The notes under the pieces: generated by a model | Databases searched by the model: none | Told to the model about the DNA's origin: nothing | Seen by the model: the letters and a program-made list of their open reading frames with translations, nothing else | Assembly (NCBI RefSeq): GCF_018141425.1 | Contig: NZ_CP058561.1 | Coordinates: forward strand, 930,001-994,000 | Direction of reading: 5' to 3' | From: Vallitalea guaymasensis | GTDB taxonomy: Bacteria; Bacillota; Clostridia; Lachnospirales; Vallitaleaceae | Length of the DNA: 64,000 bases | Shown: in pieces, positions 34,851 through 43,148 of the stretch | Layout: each line of letters opens with the position of its first letter | Position numbering within the stretch: position 1 is the first letter of the stretch | Made by a program: the position numbers and the translations under genes

Positions 34851-34921
34851 ATATTTTATCTTACACAAAACAATATAAATTTTAATACAATATAGTATAT
34901 AAAAATAAGTTGGAGGTCCAT

Positions 34922-35611
34922 ATGTCTCCTTTAGTTAAGATTCAAAATCTATCCTATACGTATCATACCCCAAAAGGCGAAACAAAGACTTTAGAAAATA
35001 TTAACCTTATGATTAATAAAGGAGAATTTATTAGTATTGTAGGTCCAAGTGGTTGTGGTAAATCCACTCTATTATCAGTTATATCTGGACTGATACAGCC
35101 TTCAATCGGAGAAGTTTTCCTAGATAAGTCTTTAATAAATAACGATTCTCATTACATTGGTTATATGCTGCAAAAAGACCACCTTTTTGAATGGAGAACA
35201 GTGTATAGAAATGTATTGCTTGGCTTAGAAATAAATAATAAACTAAATGCCGAGAATCTTGAATATATAGATAGTTTACTTAAACAATATGGTTTACATG
35301 AGTTCAAGAATTATAAACCATCGCAACTTTCAGGGGGAATGAGACAAAGAGCAGCTCTTATCAGAACTCTAGCATTAAAGCCTGAAATATTATTATTAGA
35401 CGAACCTTTTGCCGCACTTGATTACCAGACAAGGCTATCTGCTGGAGATGAAATCGGTACTATAATAAAAAAAGAAAATAAAACAGCTTTATTAGTAACA
35501 CATGATATAGCAGAAGCTATATTTAATAAAAAGTTACTCTATATATTGAACTATATTATCTATACATCCAATAAAAAAGTTCAATATATTTTCCTTGATT
35601 GTATAAGTTGA
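34922..35611 (+). CDS. ABC transporter ATPase, 5' part (interrupted gene)
   Basis: ATG at 34922 after GGAGG. It has all nucleotide-binding motifs: Walker A SIVGPSGCGKSTLLSVI, Q-loop MLQKDHLFEWRTV, signature LSGGMRQRAALIRTLA, Walker B ILLLDEPFAALDYQTR and the H-loop LLVTHDIAEAI. It is of the nitrate/sulfonate/taurine (SsuB/TauB) type. After GAAGCTAT (35513-35520) the gene sequence stops and element DNA adds a 30-residue foreign tail. The true C-terminus lies at 49063-49231. Joining 35520 to 49063 gives 768 bases, a 255-residue protein of normal length. The truncated product keeps the catalytic core but would lack the final strand and permease-contact region. Confidence 0.88.
   Translation: MSPLVKIQNLSYTYHTPKGETKTLENINLMINKGEFISIVGPSGCGKSTLLSVISGLIQPSIGEVFLDKSLINNDSHYIGYMLQKDHLFEWRTVYRNVLLGLEINNKLNAENLEYIDSLLKQYGLHEFKNYKPSQLSGGMRQRAALIRTLALKPEILLLDEPFAALDYQTRLSAGDEIGTIIKKENKTALLVTHDIAEAIFNKKLLYILNYIIYTSNKKVQYIFLDCIS
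35524..35536. repeat. Left att arm of element 2
   Basis: TAATAAAAAGTTA, three bases inside the left core copy. It is the exact reverse complement of the arm at 49033-49045. When the element ends are joined, the two arms flank the core with 20 bases between. Confidence 0.75.
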
Positions 35612-35660
35612 ATAGAACTAAACAATTGCTGGCTCTATAGCAATTATTTAATTCTACTTA
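35602..35660. repeat. 59-bp palindromic dispersed repeat, copy 1
   Basis: TAGAACTAAACAATTGCT pairs with AGCAATTATTTAATTCTA (G-U wobbles allowed) around a short loop. About 85 percent identical to 51131-51189. It lies just downstream of lepB on the minus strand and probably acts as its terminator. Confidence 0.65.
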
Positions 35661-35676
35661 TATAAAGCTGATATTC

Positions 35677-36267
35677 TTAAAATGCTCTCATCTTATTAAG
35701 AGGCCATAGTCTAAAAACTACTTTACCTTCTATATTATCTTTATCTATACATCCAAAATTTCTACTGTCACAACTATATTCTCGGTTATCACCAAGAACA
35801 AATAATTGTCCTTCTGGAACCACTAAAGGAAATTTAATATTCCTAGCATCTGTCATACCTTTTGTATAGGATTCCTCTAACTGCTCCCCATTAACAAATA
35901 CCTTACCATCTTTTATGTCAACTTTATCTCCTGATAAACCTATTACTCTTTTTACATATCTCATCCTAGGATCATCCCTCTTGAATTTTCCTAGAGTGTC
36001 TTCAATACAGATACCTATTGGATTCCCCCAAAAACCATCAGGTCTCTCTTGCAAGAATACTATGATATCTCCCACTTCTGGATCTGTAAAAATATACGAT
36101 ATCTTCTCAGCAAATAAAAAGTCATTTTCCATCAAAGTCGTTTCCATTGAATGTTGTTGAACCTTAGTTGATGCCAACGCATAACTCTGAATCACTACTA
36201 CACTAACAACAACTATAACTGCAAATATAATAATATCTTTTACTTCTTTTAATATTTTTTTACCCAT
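35677..36267 (-). CDS. lepB: Type I signal peptidase
   Basis: A 196-residue membrane protease that removes signal peptides from exported proteins. One N-terminal transmembrane helix (about 12-32), catalytic Ser40 in VQQHSMETTL, catalytic Lys106 in RYVKRVIGLSGDKVDI, then the conserved GDNREYSCDSRNFG box. Typical Bacillota (Sip-type) length. It sits inside element 2; it may be an extra copy, since an essential gene on an excisable island would be surprising. Confidence 0.92.
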   Translation of the reverse strand: MGKKILKEVKDIIIFAVIVVVSVVVIQSYALASTKVQQHSMETTLMENDFLFAEKISYIFTDPEVGDIIVFLQERPDGFWGNPIGICIEDTLGKFKRDDPRMRYVKRVIGLSGDKVDIKDGKVFVNGEQLEESYTKGMTDARNIKFPLVVPEGQLFVLGDNREYSCDSRNFGCIDKDNIEGKVVFRLWPLNKMRAF

Positions 36268-36314
36268 TTATTCTACTCCAATCTTCATCTTAATAAATTA
36301 CTGTAACTATAACT

Positions 36315-37070
36315 CTATAGTTTGTTAAGATATTTCTTCAAAATACTGTTATCCTCATCTTTTATACCTGAATAATAGAATGTCATTTTTCTATCGCCGC
36401 TACCATAAGACCTATTATTTTTATCTAATATATCTTTTAGATGCCTGATAGTACCTACATTGCCATCCAATATCTCTACATGCCCCGGTAAAATTTCTCT
36501 AAAATATTCTTTGTAATAAGGAAAATGTGTACACCCAAGCACAACAGAACCATACTTACTCCAATCAAACGGCTCCAACTGTTTTCTTAGATAAGATACA
36601 ACTTCTTCCTTTTCAAATATGAAATCCTCTGCATATTCTACTAGCTTTGGAAGCGCTAACGAATCAACCCTAGACTCATTATCTACCCTCTCCACCAGCT
36701 TCTGATATTTCTCCTCCTTCAGAGTCAAATCAGTTGCTGTCACAAGAACTCTCATATCTTTATCATGTTCTACAGCATATTTTACAGCAGGCTCCATACC
36801 AATTATAGGAATATCATAGATTTTCCTTAATTCCTTCACCGCTATACTAGTAGCTGTATTACAAGCTATTACTAAAACATCAATATCCTCAGATACAAGA
36901 AATTCAACCACATTATATATGTATTTCTTAACTACTTCCTTTGGCTTAATCCCATAAGGAGCATTCATTGAATCCGCATAATATATGTATTCTTCATTTG
37001 GCAACATTTTAAGGGCTTCACTTAAAACTGTTATTCCACCTATACCTGAATCAAAAAAACCAATCTTCAA
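36315..37070 (-). CDS. murI: Glutamate racemase
   Basis: A 251-residue cofactor-independent racemase making D-glutamate for peptidoglycan. Both catalytic cysteines are in place: VIACNTATSIAVKEL (about 73) and VVLGCTHFPYYKEYF (about 183). The N-terminus IGFFDSGIGGITVL is diagnostic. I start at the TTG at 37068-37070, which follows AAGGTGAT; the longer frame from 37124 adds residues unlike the family. It lies with lepB inside element 2, 47 bases upstream and in the same direction. Confidence 0.92.
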   Translation of the reverse strand: MKIGFFDSGIGGITVLSEALKMLPNEEYIYYADSMNAPYGIKPKEVVKKYIYNVVEFLVSEDIDVLVIACNTATSIAVKELRKIYDIPIIGMEPAVKYAVEHDKDMRVLVTATDLTLKEEKYQKLVERVDNESRVDSLALPKLVEYAEDFIFEKEEVVSYLRKQLEPFDWSKYGSVVLGCTHFPYYKEYFREILPGHVEILDGNVGTIRHLKDILDKNNRSYGSGDRKMTFYYSGIKDEDNSILKKYLNKL

Positions 37071-37347
37071 TAATATCACCTTATATCTCTTATTAACACC
37101 AATGTAACAACAATAAAACTCCATATAGCTTAGAGTAATTATACCATGTAACTTCTAAAATATGAATGAAAATTACTATAATTATATTCTATTTCTCAAT
37201 TCACATAATTATTAATCACTTATATGTTTCAATCATATTTTCAATTCTACTTTTATTAATTATATACCATTTAATTAATCGCTTCAACAATAAAACTTTT
37301 CGGGAATTGAATTTCAGTAGAAGTCGGTCAGAAAAAAAGTTTTGTTA

Positions 37348-37545
37348 TGACGTGGAGTTTGCAAAATAGTATATGTATATGTTTCGCCAGCTACTTGCTC
37401 GTCCTGAGCTCGATAAATAACAATGGACATCGAGTCCATTATTATTTCTGACAGTCCAGTAGGGCTGTCAGATTAAAAGCTGGGTTCGGCGTCCTGCCTC
37501 ACTGCTCCACATATACATATACTATTTTGCTTGTAGTCCCCGTCA
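37348..37545. repeat. Giant nested palindrome 1
   Basis: A perfect 22-bp inverted repeat (GCAAAATAGTATATGTATAT... at 37361-37382 with its complement at 37509-37530), extended outward to TGACG/CGTCA. Inside are the hairpins AATGGAC/GTCCATT (37422-37440) and CTGACAG/CTGTCAG (37448-37471). The word CGTCCTG occurs twice. No coding frame. Confidence 0.7.
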
Positions 37546-37634
37546 ATATAGTACAAAACACATTTTCTTCTTATCATTACAACTAATGGCTAATACAGAT
37601 TTTGTATAACAAACTTCGTTTTGGTATCATCCGT

Positions 37635-37821
37635 AAATGATATCTTCCTAATATTTTCCTTATGGCTATCGGCTTTTGTAAGGTCTTATAGGTGATACTA
37701 TTCCTTTCCGCTAAACGTCCATGTTTAGAGGAAAGGCGCTTAGCCGTCCTGGCACGCTCACCGTATCACCTATAAGACCTTACTTTGATATTGACGTTGA
37801 AATATTAGAAAGATATCATTT
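37635..37821. repeat. Giant nested palindrome 2
   Basis: Outer arms of 21 bases (37635-37655 with 37801-37821, one mismatch), a perfect 21-bp inner pair (GTAAGGTCTTATAGGTGATA... at 37678-37698 with 37763-37783), and an innermost hairpin containing CTAAACGTCCATGTTTAG. CGTCCTG occurs on the descending side. Confidence 0.7.
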
Positions 37822-37959
37822 ACTACTTTCGTGCCAATATTTAGTATGCAGAATTAGCTAGTCTTAATATTAATATCTTTATATTAAGATCTTTTATATC
37901 ACTATCATAATTAGATATCTTATTTACTTGAAATACCCGTAGCCCCTTACACTACTCTA

Positions 37960-38158
37960 GTGGATGTATAGGTATAGGAAATGAGTGACTTTTAAATAAT
38001 GGTTAGAAAATCTTAGTGAGTGGAAAGGTATATTCCGTTAAAAAGCTTAATTGTTTGACCGTAGGGAGTTTTTAAGCTTTAGGAATATACCTTGGAACGA
38101 ACTTAGATTTTCTTCCATTATTTAACCGTGAACGAATTTCCTATACCTATACATCCAC
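37960..38158. repeat. Giant nested palindrome 3
   Basis: A perfect 23-bp outer pair (GTGGATGTATAGGTATAGGA... at 37960-37982 with 38136-38158), then pairs at 37994-38013/38105-38123, AAGGTATATTCC/GGAATATACCTT (38025/38082) and an AAGCTT-containing tip. CGTCCTG follows directly at 38162. The fold would be one long, interrupted cruciform. Confidence 0.7.
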
Positions 38159-38308
38159 GGACGTCCTGCACAGAACCCACCATTTTATACCTAAACCCTC
38201 TACTCCCTATTTCCACATTTAACATATTACCCCTTAATCCTAATTTCGCATAACAAAACAAAAAGGTCACTACATATCAAACACTGTAGCAACCTAAAAC
38301 TAATCAAC

Positions 38309-39364
38309 CTATCTTCTATATTTTTTAAACATAGCCTTCATCTTCTTCTTTTCTTCCAACCTCACCCTAGCATTCTTCTTACCTTCAATAAACCGCAACT
38401 CTCTCTTTAATTTATTAAAATTATCAAGCCTCTCTCTCTCCAACTCTCCACATTCAATAGCCTCCAAAACAGCACACCCTGGTTCATTACTATGAGTACA
38501 ATCTCTAAACCTACATTTTTTCGCAAGCTCATCAATATCAGTAAAAGTATCCGATAGAGCATTCCCTTCTTCACTTTCACTCCATAACCCAAGCTCTCTC
38601 ATCCCTGGAGTATCTATAACCATACCCCCATCTTCAAGTATTATCAATTGCCTATGAGTCGTTGTATGTCTCCCTCTATCGTCACCTTCCCTTGCTTCAT
38701 TGACTTTCAATATTTCCTCTCCACATAAAGTATTTATGAGGGTTGACTTACCTACTCCAGACGAACCTAATACAACCGAAGTCTTACCCTCTTGAAAATA
38801 TTTTTTGATCTCGGAAATACCTATACCTTCTAAGGAACTAATCGCATAAGTACTCACACCAAAAGCGATATTCTCTACTTCTATCAGTCGCTCATCCGTA
38901 TTATCACACAAATCAGCTTTGCTTAATATTATAACAGGCTCTGCACCACTCTCCCATGCTGTAGTCAAATACCTTTCCAATCTATTGATGTTAAAGTTGT
39001 TGTTAAGGGATGCAACGATAAATACATAATCAAAATTAGCAGCAACTACTTGCCCTTCTGTTGTTGTACCAGCTATTTTTCTGACGAATTTGCTTTTTCT
39101 AGGTAGAACGTGCTGAATAACTACCTTATCTTCTCCGTCAATAGGTGTCACAGCCACCCAATCACCTACTGTAGGTAAAGACTCCTTATCATTCTCGTAA
39201 TACAACTTGCCTGAATTAATACCATCAAGTTCACCATGTTCTGTTATGACTTTATACAATCCTCTATGTTCAACCAGTATACGTGCAGGTATTAAACCCT
39301 TCTCATAATGAGTCTTAAAACTATCTTCCAAATCTTGATTCCATCCATACATGTCAATCATCAT
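38309..39364 (-). CDS. rsgA: Ribosome small-subunit-dependent GTPase A
   Basis: A 351-residue circularly permuted GTPase involved in 30S maturation. N-terminal OB fold (about 20-95), then G motifs in the permuted order: NKAD-type G4 ILSKADLCDN, G5 AISSLEG, G1 VLGSSGVGKSTLINTL, G3 VIDTPGMREL. A C-terminal zinc knuckle follows, with Cys/His ligands in KKCRFRDCTHSNEPGCAVL. A strong terminator lies just upstream, so it may be attenuated or have its own internal promoter. It is carried within element 2. Confidence 0.93.
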   Translation of the reverse strand: MMIDMYGWNQDLEDSFKTHYEKGLIPARILVEHRGLYKVITEHGELDGINSGKLYYENDKESLPTVGDWVAVTPIDGEDKVVIQHVLPRKSKFVRKIAGTTTEGQVVAANFDYVFIVASLNNNFNINRLERYLTTAWESGAEPVIILSKADLCDNTDERLIEVENIAFGVSTYAISSLEGIGISEIKKYFQEGKTSVVLGSSGVGKSTLINTLCGEEILKVNEAREGDDRGRHTTTHRQLIILEDGGMVIDTPGMRELGLWSESEEGNALSDTFTDIDELAKKCRFRDCTHSNEPGCAVLEAIECGELERERLDNFNKLKRELRFIEGKKNARVRLEEKKKMKAMFKKYRR

Positions 39365-39392
39365 AAATATTATTACCTTCCTTTTTCTCTCC

Positions 39393-39435
39393 AGAAAAAA
39401 ATCCTAGTGCACCGTTCATTCATCACACTAGGATT
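39393..39435 (-). terminator. Strong terminator upstream of rsgA
   Basis: AATCCTAGTG and CACTAGGATT are exact 10-bp complements; on the minus strand the stem is followed by TTTTTTTCTGG. It would stop leftward transcription about 30 bases before the rsgA start, so readthrough control is possible. Confidence 0.75.
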
Positions 39436-39439
39436 ATAG

Positions 39440-39501
39440 TTATCCACAGAAGTATAGAATTATATAATATTTATACACAGACCTTCCCTATGTAATCCAC
39501 A
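39440..39501. promoter_or_regulatory. Cluster of DnaA-box-like sequences
   Basis: TTATCCACA (39440) is a perfect consensus DnaA box, TTATACACA (39471) also fits TTATNCACA, and TAATCCACA (39493) differs at one base. All face the same way, with an AT-only run between the first two. Could be a DnaA-binding regulatory cluster or replication-linked site in element 2. Confidence 0.5.
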
Positions 39502-39525
39502 AGAAAAGCCCTTGGACAATAAATA

Positions 39526-39560
39526 TAAAAACCTAGGCAATAAATGACACTGCTCTAGGT
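39526..39560 (-). terminator. Terminator of a short leftward transcript
   Basis: ACCTAG and CTAGGT form the base of a hairpin, followed on the minus strand by TTTTTATATTT. It lies just after the 25-codon frame at 39573-39650. Confidence 0.5.
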
Positions 39561-39572
39561 CTAATAATCATT

Positions 39573-39650
39573 CTAATTATTAATTTTTCCCTGGGAGCAG
39601 TTTAATTTCAATTGTTTAGTTACGTGTAATACCATATTCATTTTTAACAT
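39573..39650 (-). CDS. Possible 25-aa peptide gene
   Basis: An ATG after AAAGGAG opens a 25-codon frame (MLKMNMVLHVTKQLKLNCSQ, ending GKINN) followed by a terminator hairpin. A ribosome site plus terminator suggests a small transcription unit, but the coding call is weak and it could equally be a small RNA. No similarity recognised. Confidence 0.3.
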   Translation of the reverse strand: MLKMNMVLHVTKQLKLNCSQGKINN

Positions 39651-39776
39651 GTAACACCACTCCTTTCAAAAATCAAATTATAGCTACATTCTACCATATA
39701 TCCCTATCTTTTAAAAGGATTATTTAATATTTTAGTTTAATAATACAGGCTTTTACATTAGCAAGCGCAAAAATTG

Positions 39777-39805
39777 TTGACAATGGTCTAAAATGGGAGT
39801 ATACT
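39777..39805 (+). promoter_or_regulatory. Promoter of the deoR/four-carbon acid sugar operon
   Basis: TTGACA at 39777-39782, a 17-base spacer and TATACT at 39800-39805. The following leader has repeated AAACAAA/AAACATAAA words up to the deoR start that could be DeoR-type operators. Confidence 0.75.
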
Positions 39806-39884
39806 GTAAACAAACATAAACGATCAAATAAAAACTAATAAAAACAAATTAATGAACAAATAATAACAAAGTGGTGATAATAAT

Positions 39885-40646
39885 ATGTTAAAAGCAGAAA
39901 GAAGAAATTACATAATCCAATATTTAAAAGAAAACGGAACAGTCATAGTAGATGAATTAGCAAAGGCTTTAGATATTTCTCCAATGACCATAAGAAGAGA
40001 TTTAAAATATTTGGAGGACAATGAGTTCATCAAAAGAACTCACGGTGGAGCTGTTTTACATGATATGCTCATCGAAGAAGTACCTTACAATAAAAAAACC
40101 TCTGTCCATTTGGAAGAAAAAAAGAAAATCGCAAAATTTGCAAGTGAATTAATAAAAGAAGGACATACTATTATATTAGATGCTGGAACAACCAACATGG
40201 AAATTGCTAAACGTATTAAACATATTAAAAACCTTAAGGTAATTACACCAGATCTCATGATTGCTCTATTCCTTTCAAAATTTCAAGGAATGCAAGTATA
40301 TTGTACAGGTGGTTTCATTCAAGGAACTACAGGATCATGTTTAGGTTCTGAAGCAATAGATTTTATAGGAAAAATATGTGTTGATATTGCTTTTTTAGGT
40401 ACAAGCTCAGTTGATTTTGATAAAGGTCTTACTACTCCTAGTCTAGAAAAGCAAAGAATAAAGCAACAAATAATCAACTCTGCTGATGAAGTAATATTGG
40501 TAACAGACCATTGGAAATTTGGTAATAGGAGTTTTGCAAAAATCTGTTATCTAGACCAATTAGATAGAATCATCACTGATAAAGGAATTGATAAACACAC
40601 ATTAGATCAACTTAATCAACTAGGAGTTGTAGTAGATTTAATATAG
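39885..40646 (+). CDS. DeoR-family transcriptional regulator
   Basis: A 253-residue regulator: DeoR helix-turn-helix (about 1-57; VDELAKALDISPMTIRRDLK, NEFIKRTHGGAV) and a sugar-phosphate-binding DeoRC domain (TIILDAGTTNMEIAKRI). It heads the operon for kinase, PdxA2 and TRAP genes and most likely represses it until a phosphorylated sugar-acid intermediate accumulates. Confidence 0.92.
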   Translation: MLKAERRNYIIQYLKENGTVIVDELAKALDISPMTIRRDLKYLEDNEFIKRTHGGAVLHDMLIEEVPYNKKTSVHLEEKKKIAKFASELIKEGHTIILDAGTTNMEIAKRIKHIKNLKVITPDLMIALFLSKFQGMQVYCTGGFIQGTTGSCLGSEAIDFIGKICVDIAFLGTSSVDFDKGLTTPSLEKQRIKQQIINSADEVILVTDHWKFGNRSFAKICYLDQLDRIITDKGIDKHTLDQLNQLGVVVDLI

Positions 40647-40672
40647 AAAATTTAATCAGAAAGGAGGATAAT

Positions 40673-41995
40673 ATGCCCGAAGTTGTAATTATTGCAGATG
40701 ATTTAACAGGAGCTAATGCAACAAGTGTTTTATTATCCAGAACAGGCTATCGAGCAGCTACATTTTTGAAATTGGAAGCTTATGATGAACAGTTACATGG
40801 AGATTTCAAGATAATTTCCATAAGTACAGACAGCAGAGGTGTATCAAAAGATATTGCCTATGAACAAGTCTCTCAGGTAACTGAATTCTTTCAAGACAAA
40901 AATGTGAAACTATTTTCTAAACGTATTGACAGTACTTTACGTGGAAATGTAGGAAGTGAAATTGATGCAGTCCTAGATCATTTAGATGACGATACAATTG
41001 CTATAGTAGTAGCAGCCTTTCCTTCTTCAGGTAGAATAACTATTGGAGGATATCTAATGGTCAATTCCGTACCTCTGGAAAATACAGATGTTGCAAAAGA
41101 TCCTAAAACTCCTGTTTACACCTCTTATGTTTCAAAATTGATTCAAGAACAAAGCAAGTATAATGTAGATTATATTCCCCTAAGTCAAATCTTAAAAGAT
41201 GAAGATGCTTTACAGAAAAATATCATTCAAAGCAAAGAAAAAGGCAATAAGATAATCGTAATGGATGCTACTACCAATGAAGATATTGAAATAATAGCAC
41301 AAGCTGTTAAAAGCACAGGTTTAAAAGTTATTGCCGTGGACCCTGGTCCCTTTACTGCTGCATTGACCAAAGTATTTATTGATAAACCTAGAATCATTCC
41401 AGGACAAAAAGTAATGCTTACCGTGGGAAGTGTAAGCAACCTTACAAGAAGACAATTGGAAGCTCTAAAAGTAAAACATGATTGTTTATTTGAAAGAGTC
41501 AATCCAAAAGCTCTTATCTATGATAATACCCGTGAAAATGAAATAAGTACAATTGTAGAAAATCTAATTAATAAAATGGAAGATTACAATATTATAGGTG
41601 TTGTAACCACTACAGATGAAACAGAAGTATTAGACTTACACCATATCGCTAAGGAACTAGATATATCCGAAGACGATGTTTCATTAAGAATCTCAAGTGG
41701 ATTAGCACAGATAACAAGACGTCTTATGGAAAAGACTTCAGGAGTTATTGGAGGTTTGTTCACTAGTGGTGGTGATGTCACTGTAGCTGTGTGTAAGGAG
41801 TTGCAATCCGCAGGAATAGAGGTCAAAGATGAAGTACTACCTCTCGCAGTCTACGGAAGAATTATTAAGGGACAATATGAAAATATGCCTATTATTACTA
41901 AAGGTGGTCTAATTGGAGAAATTCATGCCATTACTAAGTGTGTAGATTATTTATTAACTAAAGTATCTACTGAATATCATAAAAATACAAATTAA
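40673..41995 (+). CDS. Four-carbon acid sugar kinase (DUF1537; D-threonate/D-erythronate kinase type)
   Basis: A 440-residue kinase of the DUF1537 family: substrate domain start [20 protein letters not shown], then [17 protein letters not shown], and a C-terminal nucleotide-binding domain with [19 protein letters not shown]. These enzymes phosphorylate D-threonate or erythronate at O4. Seventeen bases before a PdxA2-type dehydrogenase that acts on the product, so the pair forms the known DtnK-PdxA2 route from C4 sugar acids to dihydroxyacetone phosphate. Confidence 0.88.
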   Translation: MPEVVIIADDLTGANATSVLLSRTGYRAATFLKLEAYDEQLHGDFKIISISTDSRGVSKDIAYEQVSQVTEFFQDKNVKLFSKRIDSTLRGNVGSEIDAVLDHLDDDTIAIVVAAFPSSGRITIGGYLMVNSVPLENTDVAKDPKTPVYTSYVSKLIQEQSKYNVDYIPLSQILKDEDALQKNIIQSKEKGNKIIVMDATTNEDIEIIAQAVKSTGLKVIAVDPGPFTAALTKVFIDKPRIIPGQKVMLTVGSVSNLTRRQLEALKVKHDCLFERVNPKALIYDNTRENEISTIVENLINKMEDYNIIGVVTTTDETEVLDLHHIAKELDISEDDVSLRISSGLAQITRRLMEKTSGVIGGLFTSGGDVTVAVCKELQSAGIEVKDEVLPLAVYGRIIKGQYENMPIITKGGLIGEIHAITKCVDYLLTKVSTEYHKNTN

Positions 41996-42011
41996 CCAAA
42001 AGAAAGGGACG

Positions 42012-43025
42012 ATGAAAATGCACAGAAGTTATATAGGCATTCCAATGGGTGATCCTGCTGGGATTGGACCTGAGATTGTAGTAAAAGCATTAGCTAATGA
42101 AGAAGTACATAATACAGCAAAACCAGTTGTAATTGGGGACAAAAAAACTTTACAGCAAGCTATGAAATTTTGTGATGTACATTTAGAGATTAATGTAATA
42201 AAAGACATCAAAAATGGTAATTATCAAAAAGGTATCCTTAATCTGATTGATCTGGAGAATGTAGAGATTGAACAATTAGAAATGGGAATAGTTCAAGGTA
42301 TGGCAGGAAAAGCAGCTTTTGATTATATCAAGAAATCAGTTGAATTAGCTCTTGCTCAAGAAGTTGATGCCATAGCCACTACTCCAATCAATAAAGAAGC
42401 CTTTAAAGCTGGTGGAATTAATTATATTGGTCATACAGAAGTTCTAGAAGACTTAACTAATAGTAAAGATCCACTAACTATGTTTCAAGTATATGATCTA
42501 AGAGTTTTCTTTTTATCTCGCCATGTTTCACTTAAAGAAGCTTGTGAGATCACTACCAAAGAAAGGGTTTATGATTATATCATCAGATGTTCAGAAGCTC
42601 TATCAAGATTAGGAATCAAAAATGGAAAATTGGCTGTTGCAGGATTGAATCCACATAGTGGTGAACATGGACTATTTGGAAATGAAGAAGTCACAGAGAT
42701 TGCTCCAGCCATAGTAAAAGCCCAAGAAACTGGTATTGATGTAGTAGGTCCAGTATCAGCTGATTCAGTATTTTATTTTGCACTTAAGGGAAGTTATGAT
42801 GCTGTATTATCCCTATATCATGACCAAGGACATATTGCAACCAAAATGGTTGACTTTGAAAGAACTATATCAATTACTAATAATATGCCATTTCTAAGAA
42901 CTTCTGTTGACCATGGAACAGCTTTTGACATTGCGGGAACAGGTAAAGCAAGTGAAGTCAGTATGGTAGAAGCTATTAGATTAGCCGCTTTATATGCTCC
43001 AAATTTTACAGCTGCAGTTTACTAG
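42012..43025 (+). CDS. pdxA2: PdxA2-like 4-phospho-D-threonate/D-erythronate dehydrogenase
   Basis: A 337-residue PdxA-family dehydrogenase: [20 protein letters not shown] at the start, [20 protein letters not shown], then [15 protein letters not shown] and metal His residues in [14 protein letters not shown] and [13 protein letters not shown]. Full length. The kinase partner and TRAP uptake genes point to PdxA2 (sugar-acid catabolism) and not vitamin B6 synthesis. Confidence 0.9.
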   Translation: MKMHRSYIGIPMGDPAGIGPEIVVKALANEEVHNTAKPVVIGDKKTLQQAMKFCDVHLEINVIKDIKNGNYQKGILNLIDLENVEIEQLEMGIVQGMAGKAAFDYIKKSVELALAQEVDAIATTPINKEAFKAGGINYIGHTEVLEDLTNSKDPLTMFQVYDLRVFFLSRHVSLKEACEITTKERVYDYIIRCSEALSRLGIKNGKLAVAGLNPHSGEHGLFGNEEVTEIAPAIVKAQETGIDVVGPVSADSVFYFALKGSYDAVLSLYHDQGHIATKMVDFERTISITNNMPFLRTSVDHGTAFDIAGTGKASEVSMVEAIRLAALYAPNFTAAVY

Positions 43026-43148
43026 ATTGATTTAATCATTAGATGTGACCCATTATTCAAGTTAATGATTCCGCTGAATCAATCATCAACTTATAAGAGT
43101 TATTTTTCTAATGTTAAATATAACTAAAACTTTTAAGGAGGGTTTTTC

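Noticed and set aside
25777-34909. Whole stretch between SBP and ATPase genes as a further recombinase element
   Set aside because: No recombinase or matching end repeats were found, and the SBP gene has its own strong terminator, so the two genes may never have been adjacent.
37348-38158. Possible CRISPR array because of repeated palindromes
   Set aside because: The three units have different arm sequences and irregular sizes; there are no constant repeats with regular spacers and no cas genes.
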